64,000 bases of DNA from Streptomyces thinghirensis (GTDB lineage: Bacteria > Actinomycetota > Actinomycetia > Streptomycetales > Streptomycetaceae). Under the pieces are notes generated by a model. That model made no database searches, had not been told where the DNA came from, and saw nothing but the letters and a program-made list of their open reading frames with translations. Positions 48,873-59,117 of the stretch are shown here, piece after piece. The position numbers and the translations under genes were made by a program. Within the stretch, counting starts at the first letter, position 1. Each line of letters starts with the position of its first letter. Where the stretch lies: positions 1 to 64,000 of the forward strand of contig JAKFGP010000069.1 of the NCBI GenBank assembly GCA_021502835.1, written 5' to 3'.

Positions 48873-49425
48873 CGACGCGGACCGACTCCTCCCCGGCGCC
48901 CGACCCGACCCCGGCCCCGGCAGCCGAGCGGCGCTCGTGGCTGCGCGACCACTCCGAACTGGGCGTGTGCGTTCTGCTGCTGGCGCTCGGTGTGCTCGTC
49001 CTGACCGACGCGCTCACCATGGACGTCGACATCACCCAGCGCGGGCCGGTGGGCCCCAAGACCGTGCCGATCGTGGTCGGCATCGGGCTGCTGGTGATCG
49101 CCGCGCTGCTCGCCGTCGACGTCCTGCGCGGCGGCCGGGGCGAGGCGGAGGGCGGCGAGGACATCGACCTGTCCGAACCGGCCGACTGGCGCACGGTGCT
49201 GCTGCTCTCCGGGATCTTCCTCGGCGCGGCCGTACTCATCGAGCCGGTCGGCTTCCCGGTCGCCGGGGCGCTGCTCTTCTGGGGTGCCGCCTTCGCCCTC
49301 GGCAGCCGCCGCCTGGACCGCGATCCGCTGATCGCCGCCGGTGCTTGTCCCTGATCACCTACATCGTCTTCGACAAGTTGCTCGGAGTGCCACTGCCCGG
49401 CGGTCCGCTGATGGGAGTGCTCTGA
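48869..49425 (+). CDS. tctB: Tripartite tricarboxylate transporter small membrane subunit
   Basis: About 185 residues. GTG at 48869, overlapping the tctC stop. A soluble leader with MTTRTDSSPAPDPTPAPAAE precedes four helices: ELGVCVLLLALGVLVLTDAL, VPIVVGIGLLVIAALLAVDV, TVLLLSGIFLGAAVLIEPVG with FPVAGALLFWGAAFALG, and LSLITYIVFDKLLGVPLPGG after one extra base near 49342. The G-P-x-x-x-P after helix 1 (RGPVGPKTVP) is typical of TctB. It associates with TctA in the membrane. Confidence 0.93.
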
Positions 49426-49426
49426 C

Positions 49427-50930
49427 ATGAACGCCCTGAACTCCCTCATGGACGGCTTCGGTACGGCCCTCACGCCGCTCAACCTGCTGTGGGCCGCCCT
49501 CGGTGTGCTGCTCGGCACGGCCATCGGTGTGCTGCCCGGCATCGGTCCGGCGATGGCGGTGGCGCTTCTGTTGCCGGTGACGTACGGACTCGATCCCGTC
49601 GCCGCGTTCATCATGTTCGCCGGCATCTACTACGGCGCGATGTTCGGTGGTTCGACCACCTCGATCCTGCTCAACACCCCGGCGAGAGCGCCGCCGTGGT
49701 CGCGGCCATGGAGGGCAACCCCATGGCGCAGGTCGGGGCGCGGCGCCCAGGCGCTGGCGGCCGCCGCCATCGGTCACTTCGCGGGCGGCATGATCGGCAC
49801 GATCCTGCTGGTGGCGCTGGCGCCGACGGTCGCGGACCTGGCGGTGGACATCGGCGCGCCGGACTACTTCGCCATCATGGTGCTGGCGTTCATCGCCGTG
49901 ACCTCGGTACTCGGTTCGTCGCGCATCAGAGGTCTGGCCTCCCTGCTGATCGGCCTGACGATCGGACTGGTGGGCCTGGACCAGATGACGGGGCAGCAGC
50001 GGCTGACCTTCGGTTCGCTGCAACTCGCGGACGGCGTCGACGTGGTGATCAGTCGCGGTCGGCCTGTTCGCGATCGGCGAGGCACTGTGGGTGGCTGCCC
50101 ACCTGCGGCGCGCGGCGGCCGAGCCGATCCCGGTGGGCCTTCCCCTGGCTCGGCCGGGACGATGTGAAGAGCGGACCTGGAAGTCCTGGCTGCGCGGCCC
50201 GTTCATCGGCTTCCCGTTCGGCGCCATCCCGGCGGGCGGCGCGGAGATCCCCACGTTCCTGTCGTACGTCACGGGTAGCGCCTGTCCAAGAACAAGGACG
50301 AGTGGGGCAAGGGCGCCATCGAGGGCGTGGCCGGCCCGGAGTCGGCGGCGATCGGCCTCGGCGGCGGGCACGCTGGTGTCCATGCTGACCCTGGGCCTGC
50401 CGACGACGCGGTCGCGGCGGTCATGCTGGCCGCCTTCCAGCAGTACGGCATCCAGCCCGGCCCGCTGCTCTTCGAACGCGAACCCGAGCTGGTGTGGGGG
50501 CCTGATCGCGTCCCTCTTCGTCGGCATGGTGCTGCTGCTCGCGCTCAACCTGCCGCTGGCACCGGTGTGGGCCAAGCTGCTGCGCATCCGCGGCCCTACC
50601 TCTACGCGGGGATCATGTTCTTCGCGGCGGTCGGCGCGTACGCGGTCGGCGGCGAGGTCGTCGACCTGGTGATCCTGCTGATCATCGGCCTGGTCGGCTT
50701 CGGCATGCGGCGCTACGGCCTGCCGATCCTGCCGGCCGTCATCGGCGTCATCCTCGGTCCGAACGCCGAGCAACAGTTGCGCCGCGCCCTGCAGATCAGC
50801 GACGGCAGCGTGACGGGCCTGGTCAACACGCCGTTCGCGGTGACCGGTGTACGCGGTGATCGTGCTGCTGCTGGCGTGGCCGCTGCTGAAGCGGCTGGTG
50901 ATCCGGGGACGGGCCCGGGTGGACGCCTGA
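49427..50930 (+). CDS. tctA: Tripartite tricarboxylate transporter large membrane subunit
   Basis: About 500 residues, one base after the tctB stop. MNALNSLMDGFGTALTPLNL is followed by GVLLGTAIGVLPGIGPAMAV (G-x-x-P-G-x-G, the family signature) and FIMFAGIYYGAMFGGSTTSI, LLNTPGESAAVVAAMEGNPM. A second repeat has GPFIGFPFGAIPAGGAEIPT and TLVSMLTLGLPTTAVAAVML, showing the internal duplication. C-terminal helices: LIASLFVGMVLLLALNLPLA, MFFAAVGAYAVGGEVVDLVI, ending RLVIRGRARVDA. It is the transport channel, driven by a cation gradient. About nine frame breaks. Confidence 0.93.
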
Positions 50931-50974
50931 TCCTGAGCCCAGGGAACTCGGCGGACCTGGCGGTCGGACAGCCT

Positions 50975-51015
50975 GCCGCCCGTGGTCGTCCCCTTCCGGG
51001 ACGACCACGGGCGGC
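50975..51015 (+). terminator. Strong intrinsic terminator after tctCBA
   Basis: An 18-bp perfect stem: left arm 50975-50992 (beginning GCCGCCCGTGG), loop CTTCC at 50993-50997, right arm 50998-51015 (ending CCACGGGCGGC), followed by TTTCCTCC. It closes the tct operon, 45 bp after its stop, and insulates the next gene starting at 51061. Confidence 0.92.
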
Positions 51016-51060
51016 TTTCCTCCGGGAACATAGGGTCGAAGGACACCCAGGAGGGGAAGC

Positions 51061-52323
51061 GTGACCGAAACAAGCAACTCCCGATCCGCCGCCAGTGAAG
51101 CGCGAGAGGCGCCACGAAGCCGACTGCAGCGCGTGATGCGTTACGTCCCCGTGATCGCCCCCGTCCTGCTGTGGGCCGTGCCGTGCTGGGTTCTCCTGCA
51201 TGCCGGCCAGCACTGGCCGCTCCGCCGAACTGATCGGCACCGCACTGTTCGTCCTCGGTCTGATCGGTATGCCGCTTCGCGATGGTGCGCGGCCACGGTC
51301 GGCGGCAGCAGGACCGGGCGGCGATCGCAGGTGACACGCTGCTGGGCAGCATCTGGGTCCTGTTCACCTGGTCCGTTCTGCTGGGCGTGCTGCTCCGGCC
51401 CGCCCTGTCCGTGGCCGGCGTCGGTGACGGACAGGACCGGAGCGCGCATCGTCACCTGGGCCGTCCTCGGCGTAACCGCCGTACTGCTCGCCTGGGGGTA
51501 CGCCGAGGCGCGACGCGTGCCACGCGTGCGCCGACTCGACGTGCGACTCCCGCGTCTGGGAGAGGGTTGGACGGCACCCCGAGTCGTATTGATCACCGAC
51601 ACCCACTACGGTCCGCTCGACCGCGCCCGCTGGTCGGCACGGGTCTGCGAGACGGTGAACACCCTGGAAGCCGACCTGGTCTGCCACGCCGGCGACATCG
51701 CGGACGGTGCGGCCGAACGCCGTCGCGCCCAGGCCGCCCCACTGGGCACCGTGCGGGCGACTCGGGCCCGGGTCTACGTCACCGGCAACCACGAGTACTA
51801 CAGCGAGGCCCAGGGCTGGGTCGACCTGATGGACGAGCTGGGCTGGGAGCCGCTGCGCAACCGCCATCTGCTGCTCGAACGCGGTGGTGACACGCTCGTG
51901 GTCGCCGGTGTCGACGACGTCACCGCCGAGTCCTCCGGACTGGCGGGTCACCGTGCCCACCTCGCCGGAGCCCTGACGGCGCCGACTCCGACTTCCCCGT
52001 GCTACTCCTCGCCCACCAGCCCAAGTTCATCGACCGCGCGGCGGCCACGGCATCGACCTCCAGCTCTCCGGCCACACCCACGGCGGTCAGATCTGGCCCT
52101 TCCACCACTTGGTCCGCCTCGACCAACCAGCCCTCGCCGGCCTCAGCCACCACGGCACTCGTACCCTCCTCTACACCAGCCGCGGCACCGGCTTCTGGGG
52201 CCCGCTTTCCGCGTCTTCGCCCCCAGCGAGATCACCCTGCTCGTGCTCCGCTCCCGCAGCAGTCCACCTCGCCGTAGGGACGGTCGGCAGCCGCTCCCCT
52301 GCGGGCTCTTGACCCTCACGTGA
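51061..52323 (+). CDS. Membrane-anchored metallophosphoesterase (YkuE/YaeI-like)
   Basis: About 420 residues. The GTG at 51061 has GGAGGGGAAG upstream. Membrane helices precede the catalytic part: [78 protein letters not shown]. The phosphoesterase motifs are [16 protein letters not shown] (D-x-H), [11 protein letters not shown] (G-D), [16 protein letters not shown] (G-N-H-E) and [20 protein letters not shown] (H-T-H-G-G-Q). It resembles YaeI-type UDP-2,3-diacylglucosamine or phosphodiester hydrolases acting at the outer face of the membrane. The stop near 52323 touches the next gene's possible GTG at 52320. Confidence 0.9.
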   Translation: MTETSNSRSAASEAREAPRSRLQRVMRYVPVIAPVLLWAVPCWVLLHAGQHWPLRRTDRHRTVRPRSDRYAASRWCAATVGGSRTGRRSQVTRCWAASGSCSPGPFCWACCSGPPCPWPASVTDRTGARIVTWAVLGVTAVLLAWGYAEARRVPRVRRLDVRLPRLGEGWTAPRVVLITDTHYGPLDRARWSARVCETVNTLEADLVCHAGDIADGAAERRRAQAAPLGTVRATRARVYVTGNHEYYSEAQGWVDLMDELGWEPLRNRHLLLERGGDTLVVAGVDDVTAESSGLAGHRAHLAGALTAPTPTSPCYSSPTSPSSSTARRPRHRPPALRPHPRRSDLALPPLGPPRPTSPRRPQPPRHSYPPLHQPRHRLLGPAFRVFAPSEITLLVLRSRSSPPRRRDGRQPLPCGLLTLT

Positions 52324-52346
52324 CGTCAGGCTCCACAGTCGGAGCC

Positions 52347-53450
52347 GTGGAAGATCACTGGACCGTGGGACGCGTGGCCGAACTGGCCGACGTGAGCGTC
52401 CGCACGCTGCATCACTATGACGAAGTCGGGCTCGTGCGTCCGTCGGCGCGTACCGCGGCCGGGTACCGGGCCTACTCGGCGGGCGACGTGGAGCGGCTCA
52501 GGGAGGTGCTGGCCTACCGGCGGCTGGGCTTCGGTCTGCGGGAGGTCGCGGAGCTGGTCGGCGACTCGTCGACCGACGCGATCGCGCACCTGCGCCGACT
52601 GCGCGGCCTGGTACTGGAGCGGCGTGATCGCGCCGACGCCATGGTGGCGGCCATCGACAGGGAACTCGAGGCACGGGCGAAGGGACTGAAGGAGACACCG
52701 GAGACAACTGGAGATGCTCGGCGCACGGTTGTACGACGCGATCGGCGGCGCCTACACCACGACACGGCGTACCGAGCCTCGCATCGCCGCGCAGATCTGG
52801 GACGCTCTCGGGGACGCGCGGACGGTACTGAACGTCGGTGCCGGCACCGGCGCCTACGAGCCCGCCGACCGCGACGTGACCGCGGTGGAGCCATCGGCTG
52901 TCATGCGGGAACGGCGGCCTGCCGGCTCGGCGCCGTGCGTGGCCGCCGCCGCTGGGAGAACCTGCCGTTCGAGGACCACCTCGACGCCGCGATGGCCGTC
53001 TCCACCGTTCACCACTGGGGGACCCGCTAGCGGGGCTGCGTGAGATGCGGCGCGTGGCGCGCCGCGTGGTGGTGCGCACGTTCGACACCGACGAGCCCGG
53101 ATGGCAGGACCGGTTCTGGCTCACCCGCGACTACCTGCCCGAGTTCGCCACCGTCCTCGGTGAATTCCCTCGCTTGCCGGGATGGCCGACGCGATCGGCG
53201 GCCGCGCCGAGCCGGTGCCCGTCCCGTGGGACTGCGCCGACGGCCTGTTCGAGGCGTACTGGCGGCGACCGGGGGGCCTATCGGGAGGATCACGTACGCC
53301 GTGCGTCGCCGTGTGGACGAGGGTCGGGCCGGAGGCCGAGCAGCGGGCGGTGCGAAGCCCAGCGACGACGACTCGGCCGGTGGGCCGAGCGCAACAGCGA
53401 CCTCGCCGGTCTCGACGCGGCAGATCTCGGCCTCCGCCTGCTCAGCATGA
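52347..53450 (+). CDS. Apparent fusion: MerR-type regulator plus class I SAM methyltransferase
   Basis: About 365 residues. VEDHWTVGRVAELADVSVRT, LHHYDEVGLVRPSARTAAGY and RAYSAGDVERLREVLAYRRL form the MerR winged helix (residues 1-75), with the dimerisation helix to VAAIDRELEARAKGLKETPE. Where TipA-like MerR proteins continue into their drug-binding domain, this sequence has QLEMLGARLYDAIGGAYTTT, RRTEPRIAAQIWDALGDART and VLNVGAGTGAYEPADRDVTA, a SAM-binding motif I near residue 165, then AMAVSTVHHWGDPLAGLREM and RRVARRVVVRTFDTDEPGWQ. The junction at about 52700 holds a frame break, so two adjacent genes (second start 52714) remain possible. Confidence 0.72.
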
Positions 53451-53555
53451 ATGGACGCCGGCCGCGATCTTGGCCCAGCGTCCGGCCGGCCCTCCGTCCC
53501 GTCCTCGCCACGGGCCCGGCCGTCTGCCTGCGCACCCGACCGTGCTGCCGTTGTC

Positions 53556-53964
53556 TCAGCCCAGGCTCGCGAGCAGTTCGTTGCACGCCTGCTCACAGCG
53601 TCGGCACGCTCGGCGCAGACTCGGCAGTGTTCGTGCGTGTGGGCGTGGCCGGCGCACTCGTCGGCGCACGCTTTGCAGACAGTGGCGCACGCCTGGAGAC
53701 GCTCGCGTGATGTCGGCGTCGTAGCCGGTATGCCGTGACAGGACCGACGCGGTGGCGTTGCAGACGTCGGCGCAGTCCATATCCGTGCGGATGCACGGGG
53801 TCAGGTCACCGACCATGCCCTCCGACAAGCAGGCGCCTCGCGCACGCGGTACATGCCTGTGCGCAGGCAACGCATTCCTCGATGCACCTGGCCATGGCTT
53901 CCCTGTCCACCCCGCCCAGGTCGGCGGGGTAGGTGGGGAGCATGTCATTGGCGGTAGTGGCCAT
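53556..53964 (-). CDS. Cys-rich four-helix-bundle copper-binding protein
   Basis: About 136 residues from the ATG at 53964, with GAGGAGAGG upstream. MATTANDMLPTYPADLGGVD leads into regularly spaced Cys on helices: MARCIEECVACAQACTACAD, ACLSEGMVGDLTPCIRTDMD, CADVCNATASVLSRHTGYDA, CATVCKACADECAGHAHTHE, and HCRVCAERCRRCEQACNELL. About seventeen Cys in C-x2-3-C steps fit the Csp (copper storage) family, which stores many Cu(I) ions in the bundle core. No signal peptide, so it would be cytosolic. Whether it serves the molybdenum enzyme region or the DUF305 pair elsewhere is unknown. Confidence 0.87.
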
Positions 53965-54165
53965 AGCGCCTCTCCTCAGTCCTCTGGCAGAAGGCACCGA
54001 GCAGCGCCTTCCAGATCGACGCCCGCCGGGTATCACCGCGCCGCGTGTCGCAAACGGCGAAGTCGTAGCCGCTTCACCCGCGCCAGCCGGCCACTCGAGC
54101 AGGCACTCTCGCCGATCGTGAGGAGAATCAGCGACCGCGCTCCGGACGGTCCTGGGCGCCCCGGG
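53965..54165. other. Intergenic region without a recognised gene
   Basis: 201 bp between the copper-protein start and the YjbQ stop. It should hold the copper-protein promoter. I see no clear palindrome resembling a CsoR site, and no ORF with family character. Confidence 0.4.
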
Positions 54166-54586
54166 TCAGCCCAGGAAGCTCAGCCGGACCTGGCGGTCGG
54201 GGTTGTTTGTTGGTGTCCACCAGGCGCACACCGACTGCCAGGTTCCGAGTTCCAGGCGTCCGCCGATCACCGGCAGGGTCGCGTGCGGGGGCGCAGGCGG
54301 GCAGGACGTGGTCGCGGCCGTGGCCGGGGCTCGCCGTGGCGGTGCTGCCAGCGGTCGTCGGCGGGGAGCAGGGTGTGCAGGGCGGCCAGCAGGTCGTCGT
54401 CGCTGCCCGCGCCCGTCTCGATGACCGCGATCCCGGCCGTGGCGTGCGGGACGAAGACGTTGAGGAGCCGTCGCGGCCGGCCGCCGCCTCGCGCAGGAAG
54501 GACTCGCAGTCAGCCGGTGATGTCGGCGACGCGCTCCGCCAGCCGGTGGCGAGGTTCAGGACTCGGGTGGTGAAGGCATCTGGCAT
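54166..54586 (-). CDS. YjbQ/UPF0047 family protein (secondary thiamine-phosphate synthase-like)
   Basis: About 140 residues. MPDAFTTRVLNLATG is followed by DITADCESFLREAAAGRDGL, LNVFVPHATAGIAVIETGAG, SDDDLLAALHTLLPADDRWQ, HRHGEPGHGRDHVLPALAPP, VIGGRLELGTWQSVCLVDTN, and the stop after RQVRLSFLG. H-A-T-A-G, the His-rich GEPGHGRDH and G-T-W-Q are hallmarks of the family. Some members show weak thiamine-phosphate synthase activity; the physiological function is unsettled. The start at 54586 or the ATG three codons earlier. Confidence 0.88.
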
Positions 54587-54722
54587 GTCTCCCATCCTCG
54601 CGTACGCGTCGGGCAGGGCGCAGAACGTAGGGCCCTGATCGCCCTGGGCGGGCCGGCGGGCTGGGGCCCGGCGGGCTGGGGGCTGGGGGAAGATCGAGCC
54701 CCTCCGCTCCGTTGGTAGAAAC
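54587..54722. other. Divergent intergenic region with G-rich repeats
   Basis: 136 bp between yjbQ and the flavoprotein gene. It contains GGGCTGGGG-type repeats at about 54647-54690 (GGCGGGCTGGGGCCCGGCGG). These could form quadruplex-like or hairpin structure, but no regulatory role can be shown. Confidence 0.35.
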
Positions 54723-55801
54723 GTGAACAACACACGCGAGGTCGAGGTCGTCGTCATCGGTGCCGGTCGAGCGGGGCTCGCCGCGGCCTACCGCCTGCGG
54801 CGCACCGGGTTCGAGCGGAACGCGACTTCGTGGTGGTCGACCACTCCCCCGCGCCGGGCGGCGCCTGGCAGTTCCGCTGGCCGTCGCTGACGTACGGCAA
54901 GGTGCACGGCGTGCACTCGCTGCCCGGCATGGAGCTGACCGGCGCGGACCCGGCGCGGCCGTCCGCCGAGGTGGTCGGTGAGTACTTCGCGGCGTACGAG
55001 CGGGCCTTCGACCTGCGGGTACGGCGGCCCGTCGACGTCCGTGCGGTGCGCGAGGGGACGGGCGGGCGGCTGCTCGTCGAGGACGTCGGCGGGAACCGGT
55101 CGACGCGGGCTCTGATCAACGCGACCGGCACCTGGGACCCCCCCTCTCTGGCCCCGTTATCCGGGCCAGGAGACTCTTCCGGGGGCGGCAACTGCACACG
55201 GCGCGGTACGCCGGTCCCGAGGAGTTCGCCGGGCAGCGCGTGGTCGTGGTGGGCGGGGGCGCCTCGGGGACGCAGCACCTGCTGGATATCGCCTGCACGC
55301 CGCGGCCACCACGTGGGTGACCAGGCGGCCCCCGTCTTCCGCGAGGGGCCCTTCGACGAGGAGGGGCCGAAAGCGCGGGTGGCGCTGGTGGAGGAGCGGG
55401 GTGCGGCAGGGGCTGCCGCCGAAGAGCGTGGTGTCGGTGACCGGTTTGCCGCTGAACGACGCGATCCGGGCGGGGCTGGAGGTCGGGGTGCTGGACCGGC
55501 AGCCAACATGTTCGACCGGATCACGCCCGAGGGGGTCGAGTGGGGCGACGGGCGGCGGGTTGCCGCGGACGTCATCCTGTGGGCGACCGGTTTCCGGCCC
55601 GCCATCGAGCATCTGAGCGCTGCGGCTGCGGGAGGCCGGCGGCGGGATCCGCGTCGAGGGGGACGCGCGCGGTCGCGGACCCGCGGATCCATCCTCGTCG
55701 GCTACGGTCCTCGGCCAGCACCATCGGCGCCAACCGGGCCGACGCGCAGCCGTACGGGACATCAGGCGGCTGCTGGCCTATCAGGCGCCGTCGCCGCGTG
55801 A
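54723..55801 (+). CDS. Flavin-containing monooxygenase-like FAD/NAD(P) oxidoreductase
   Basis: About 360 residues from the GTG at 54723. REVEVVVIGAGRAGLAAAYR is the FAD Rossmann loop. VVDHSPAPGGAWQFRWPSLT and KVHGVHSLPGMEL follow, then the second dinucleotide loop FAGQRVVVVGGGASGTQHLL for NAD(P) near residue 175, TTWVTRRPPVFREGPFDEEG, and VILWATGFRPAIEHLAPLRL (A-T-G-F-R, the class-B monooxygenase/thioredoxin-reductase-like signature). It probably oxygenates or reduces a small organic substrate. The 3' end overlaps the convergent mltG-like end by about 21 bp; the stop frame is inferred. Confidence 0.85.
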
Positions 55802-56673
55802 CGCCCTCGCCCGGTCACTTGCCTGGGCCTCTTCGAGGGCTCTCCTGGACGCGGTTGACTCGCGACGTTGCGCTGGTGCTCGGCGGTAGTCGGCGGTGAA
55901 ACGGGTGTCGCCCGGCTCGACCGTGACGAAGTACAGCCAGTCGCCGGGGTCGGATTGATCGCGGCACTCATCGCCTCGTCGCCGGGGTTGTCGATGGGGC
56001 GCGCGGCCCAGCCCATCGCGCGCTGGTACGAGTTGTAGGGGCCGTCGACCTTGGTGCCTTCGTGCGGGCTCCAGGGTGGAACGGCCCAGGGCGTAGTTGA
56101 TGGTGGAGTCCATCCCCAGCGGCATACCGCGTTCCAGCCGGTTAAAGACCACCCGGGCCACCTTGCCCATGTCCTCCTCGTCGGCGGCCTCCGCCCATCG
56201 ATGCTGGCGATGGTGACCGCCTGGTAGACGTTCAGCGCGTTGCGCTGGGCGCCGGCGGCGACCGGCGCGCCGGTGAACTCTTGTTCGCCGTGTCGACCAT
56301 GGCCGTCAGCAGTTTCTCCGGGTCGGGTTTCTCGCCGAGCGGATAGGGTCCCGGAAGAGATAGCCCTCGGGGCTGTCTTCGGCGTCGTTCGGCAGCTTGA
56401 GGTTGGCCTTGGCCAGGACATCTTCGTGGTGCCGGGGGCAGGGGCGAGGGTCTTGTCGACGGCCTCGTAGACCTGGGGTCGCGCGCCAGCCCTCCGGGGA
56501 TCACCAGGGACGTGGGGCGGACCTCGCCCTCGTCGGGTCGTCGTCAGCAAGCGGCACCGCCACGGCGGTACCGGCCACGCCACGGCGCCGGTCATGATCA
56601 GGGCGAGGCCCGGCGCGTCAGTCGGATCGTTCTCCTGGGCCTCTCGGCTCCGTCGCGGAGTGTTCGTCCGCAT
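55781..56673 (-). CDS. MltG/YceG-like endolytic transglycosylase paralogue
   Basis: About 297 residues, near MRTNTPRRSREAQENDPTDA. A single hydrophobic segment LALIMTGAVAVAGTAVAVPL anchors it. QVYEAVDKTLAPAPGTTKDV and LPNDAEDSPEGYLFPGTYPL (Y-L-F-P-x-T-Y) are MltG signatures. NALNVYQAVTIASI precedes the catalytic Glu region (EAADEEDMGKVARVVFNRLE after correction), then RGMPLGMDSTINYALGRST, GPYNSYQRMGLPPTPIDNPG, EAMSAAINPTPGDWLYFVTV and GDTRFTADYAEHQRNV. It is shorter than housekeeping MltG, lacking a long cytoplasmic N-terminus. It would cut nascent peptidoglycan strands at the membrane. Confidence 0.87.
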
Positions 56674-56715
56674 GCGGGCACGGTAACCCCCATTCGCACG
56701 CAACCCGGTATATCG

Positions 56716-58569
56716 TCATCTTGTCGGTTCCAGTCGGGCGTCCCGGCGGACTGGGCGCGTATAGCGCCCGTCCCGCTCCGCTAACTCCTCGTGCCTGCCC
56801 TGTTCGGCCAGGCGCCCGGAGTCGAGGACCACGATCCGGTCGGCGTCCCGACGGTGGACAGGCGGTGCGCGATGGTGATCGTGGTGCGGTTGGCGGAAAG
56901 GGCGTCGATGGCATCCTGCACGGCGGCCTCGTACGGGTGTCCAGCGCGCGGTCGCCTCGTCCAGGACGAGGACGGGCGGATCGCGCAGGATGGTGCGGGC
57001 GATGGCCAGGCGCTGCTTCTCGCCGCCGGAGAAACGGTGTCCGCGCTCGCCGACCACCGTGTCGTAGCCGTCGGGCAGGGCGCCGATGTGCTCGTGGATC
57101 GGGTCCCGCGCCGCCGCCTCCAGTTCCGCGTCGGTGGCGTCCGGCTTGGCGAAGCGCTGGTTCTCGGCGACCGAGGCGTGGAAGAGGTATGTCTCCTGGG
57201 ACACGACCTCGACGGCACGGGCGAGGGTGTCGAAGTCGAGGTCGCGCACGTCGACCCCGTCGAGGGTGACCCGGCCGTCCGTCCCGTCGTACAGGCCGCG
57301 GCACCAGGTGCCCCAGCGTGGACTTGCCGGCGCCGGTCGGGCCGACGACGGCGAGGCTGCTGCCGGCGGGGACGGTGATGTCGATGCCGTCGAGGATCGG
57401 TCCGCTCTTGCCGTCGTAGCGGAACTCGACGTTCTCGAAGCGGATCTCGCCCTTGACGTGGTCGAGGTGGACGGCGCCGTCCGCTCGGTGATGTCGATCG
57501 GCAGGTCGAGGTACTCGAAGATGCGCTGAAGAGCGCGAGCGACGCCTGGATCTGGACACCGGTCGACAGCAGGCTCACGGCCGGGCGGAACAGCCCCTGC
57601 TGGAGCGAGGACGAAGGCGACGATCGTGCCGAGAGACGTCCGGGCCGCCGAGTTGCAGTGCGACGCCCGCGGTCCAGTAGATGACGGCCGGCATGGCCGC
57701 CATGACGATCGTGATGACGGCCATCCGCCAGCGCGCCCGCCATGTTCGACTTCACTTCGAGGTCGACCAGGCTCTCGGACTCGTCGGAGAAGGCGCGGGT
57801 GAGTTGAGTCGGAGCGGCCCATGGTGCGGCCGAGCAGGATGCCGCTGACGGAGAGCGACTCGGTGACCGTGGCGGCCATCGCGGCCATCTGCTTCTGCCG
57901 TTGGTGGTGATCTTCCGCGTTCCCTGCTGACGCGGCGGCTGATCCACACGAAGACGGGGAGCAGGAGCAGCGAGACGACGGTCAGGCGCCAGTCGAGGAC
58001 GACCATCGCGACGATGGTGGCGACTACGCTGGTGAGGTTGGAGACCAGGGAGGTCGCCGTGGAGGTGACGGTGGCCTGCATGCCGCCGATGTCGTTGGCG
58101 ATGCGGACTGGACCTCGCCGGTGCGGGTGCGGTGAAGAAGGCGAGGGACATCCGCTGGAGGCGGCCGTGGACGGCGGTGCGCAGGTCGTGCATGACGCGC
58201 TGGCCGACGGTGGTGGAGATCAGCGTCTGCAGCACGCCGAAGACGCTGGTGAGGACGGCGCCGAGGATCATGCCCAGGGCGAGCGAGACTCAGTAGGCCC
58301 GTGCGGCCCTCGGGGATCGCGACGTCAAGGATCTCCTTGAGCAGGAAGGGTGGCGACCGAGACGAGCGACGCGGCACCGACGAGCAGTCCGACGATCGCG
58401 AGGCGGCCGCGGTAGGGGCCGGAAGAGTTTGAGGATGCGACGCACCCCGCCGCGGTTGTCCCTCCGCGTCGGCGGGTGCGGTCCAGGCGGTTTCGTTGTC
58501 GGTGTGCAGGGGCCTTTCTACGGAGGATGCCGGAGGAGGCCGACGACGACTGCGGATGGCAACCTTCAC
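56716..58569 (-). CDS. ABC exporter, fused membrane and ATPase domains (MdlB/MsbA type)
   Basis: About 615 residues. Start uncertain; the GTG at 58569 (VKVAIRSRRR) lies outside the operator-like repeat. Six membrane helices include RLAIVGLLVGAASLVSVATP, LLSLALGMILGAVLTSVFGV, VVATIVAMVVLDWRLTVVSL. The ATPase domain: LAVVGPTGAGKSTLGHLV (Walker A), VVSQETYLFHASVAENQRFA (Q-loop), HRFSGGEKQRLAIARTILRD (signature), PPVLVLDEATA (Walker B), TITIAHRLSTV (H-loop), all intact, so it can work as a homodimer. Divergent from a MarR gene that probably represses it. Substrate presumably a drug or lipid. Confidence 0.9.
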
Positions 58570-58598
58570 AGAGTGCTGGCGACCTTCGGATCGTAGCT

Positions 58599-58621
58599 CA
58601 TTGTTACCTATACTCACAATG
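58599..58621. promoter_or_regulatory. Inverted repeat between ABC exporter and marR
   Basis: CATTGT (58599-58604) and ACAATG (58616-58621) are perfect 6-bp arms with 11 bp between, in the AT-rich divergent promoter. They lie 30 bp from the exporter GTG and 26 bp from the marR ATG. The size fits a MarR dimer site. Confidence 0.55.
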
Positions 58622-58646
58622 AACGTCGTCCTGATATTGTTCCTGC

Positions 58647-59102
58647 ATGACCGCCCCCGATCTCGACGGCCTGCTCGCCGAGCAGTTGCTGCGGCTCACC
58701 CGCCGGGTGCACCGCATCCAGAAGCGCCATCTCGAGCACCGCGACCCTCGGCATCACACCGGCCCAGTCCCGGCTGCTGCGCACCCTGGCGCACTACGGC
58801 TCGCCGCCCCGCATGGCCGATCTGGCCGAGCGCCCGAGGTCGCCCGGGCGGTGACGACGCTGGTCGACGGGCTGGAGGCGGCCGGGAAGGTGCGCCGGGT
58901 CCCGGACCCGGCCAATCGCCGGGTGATCCGGATCGAGCTCACCGCGAACGGGCGTACGGCTCTGGGAACTGCACGGCGCCCGCCGGTCCGCTGCGGGAGG
59001 AGATCTCGCCCCGCTGACGGACGAGCAGCGCGCGGTGCTCGGCGGGCTGTTGGACACGCTATCGACGGGCCCTGTCCCGGGCCCGGCCATCGGACGGAGT
59101 GA
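58647..59102 (+). CDS. MarR family regulator of the adjacent ABC exporter
   Basis: About 150 residues. MTAPDLDGLLAEQLLRLTRR is followed by VHRIQKRHLEHRDPGITPAQ, SRLLRTLAHYGSPPRMADLA and ERLEVVPRAVTTLVDGLEAA (recognition helix), then GKVRRVPDPANRRVIRIELT, the wing with the D-P-A-N-R-R signature, and LTDEQRAVLGGLLDTL. The stop follows GHRTE. It stands divergent from the exporter with a shared palindromic site, the usual repressor-exporter arrangement. Confidence 0.88.
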   Translation: MTAPDLDGLLAEQLLRLTRRVHRIQKRHLEHRDPRHHTGPVPAAAHPGALRLAAPHGRSGRAPEVARAVTTLVDGLEAAGKVRRVPDPANRRVIRIELTANGRTALGTARRPPVRCGRRSRPADGRAARGARRAVGHAIDGPCPGPGHRTE

Positions 59103-59117
59103 CCGGGAGTCGCGCCC

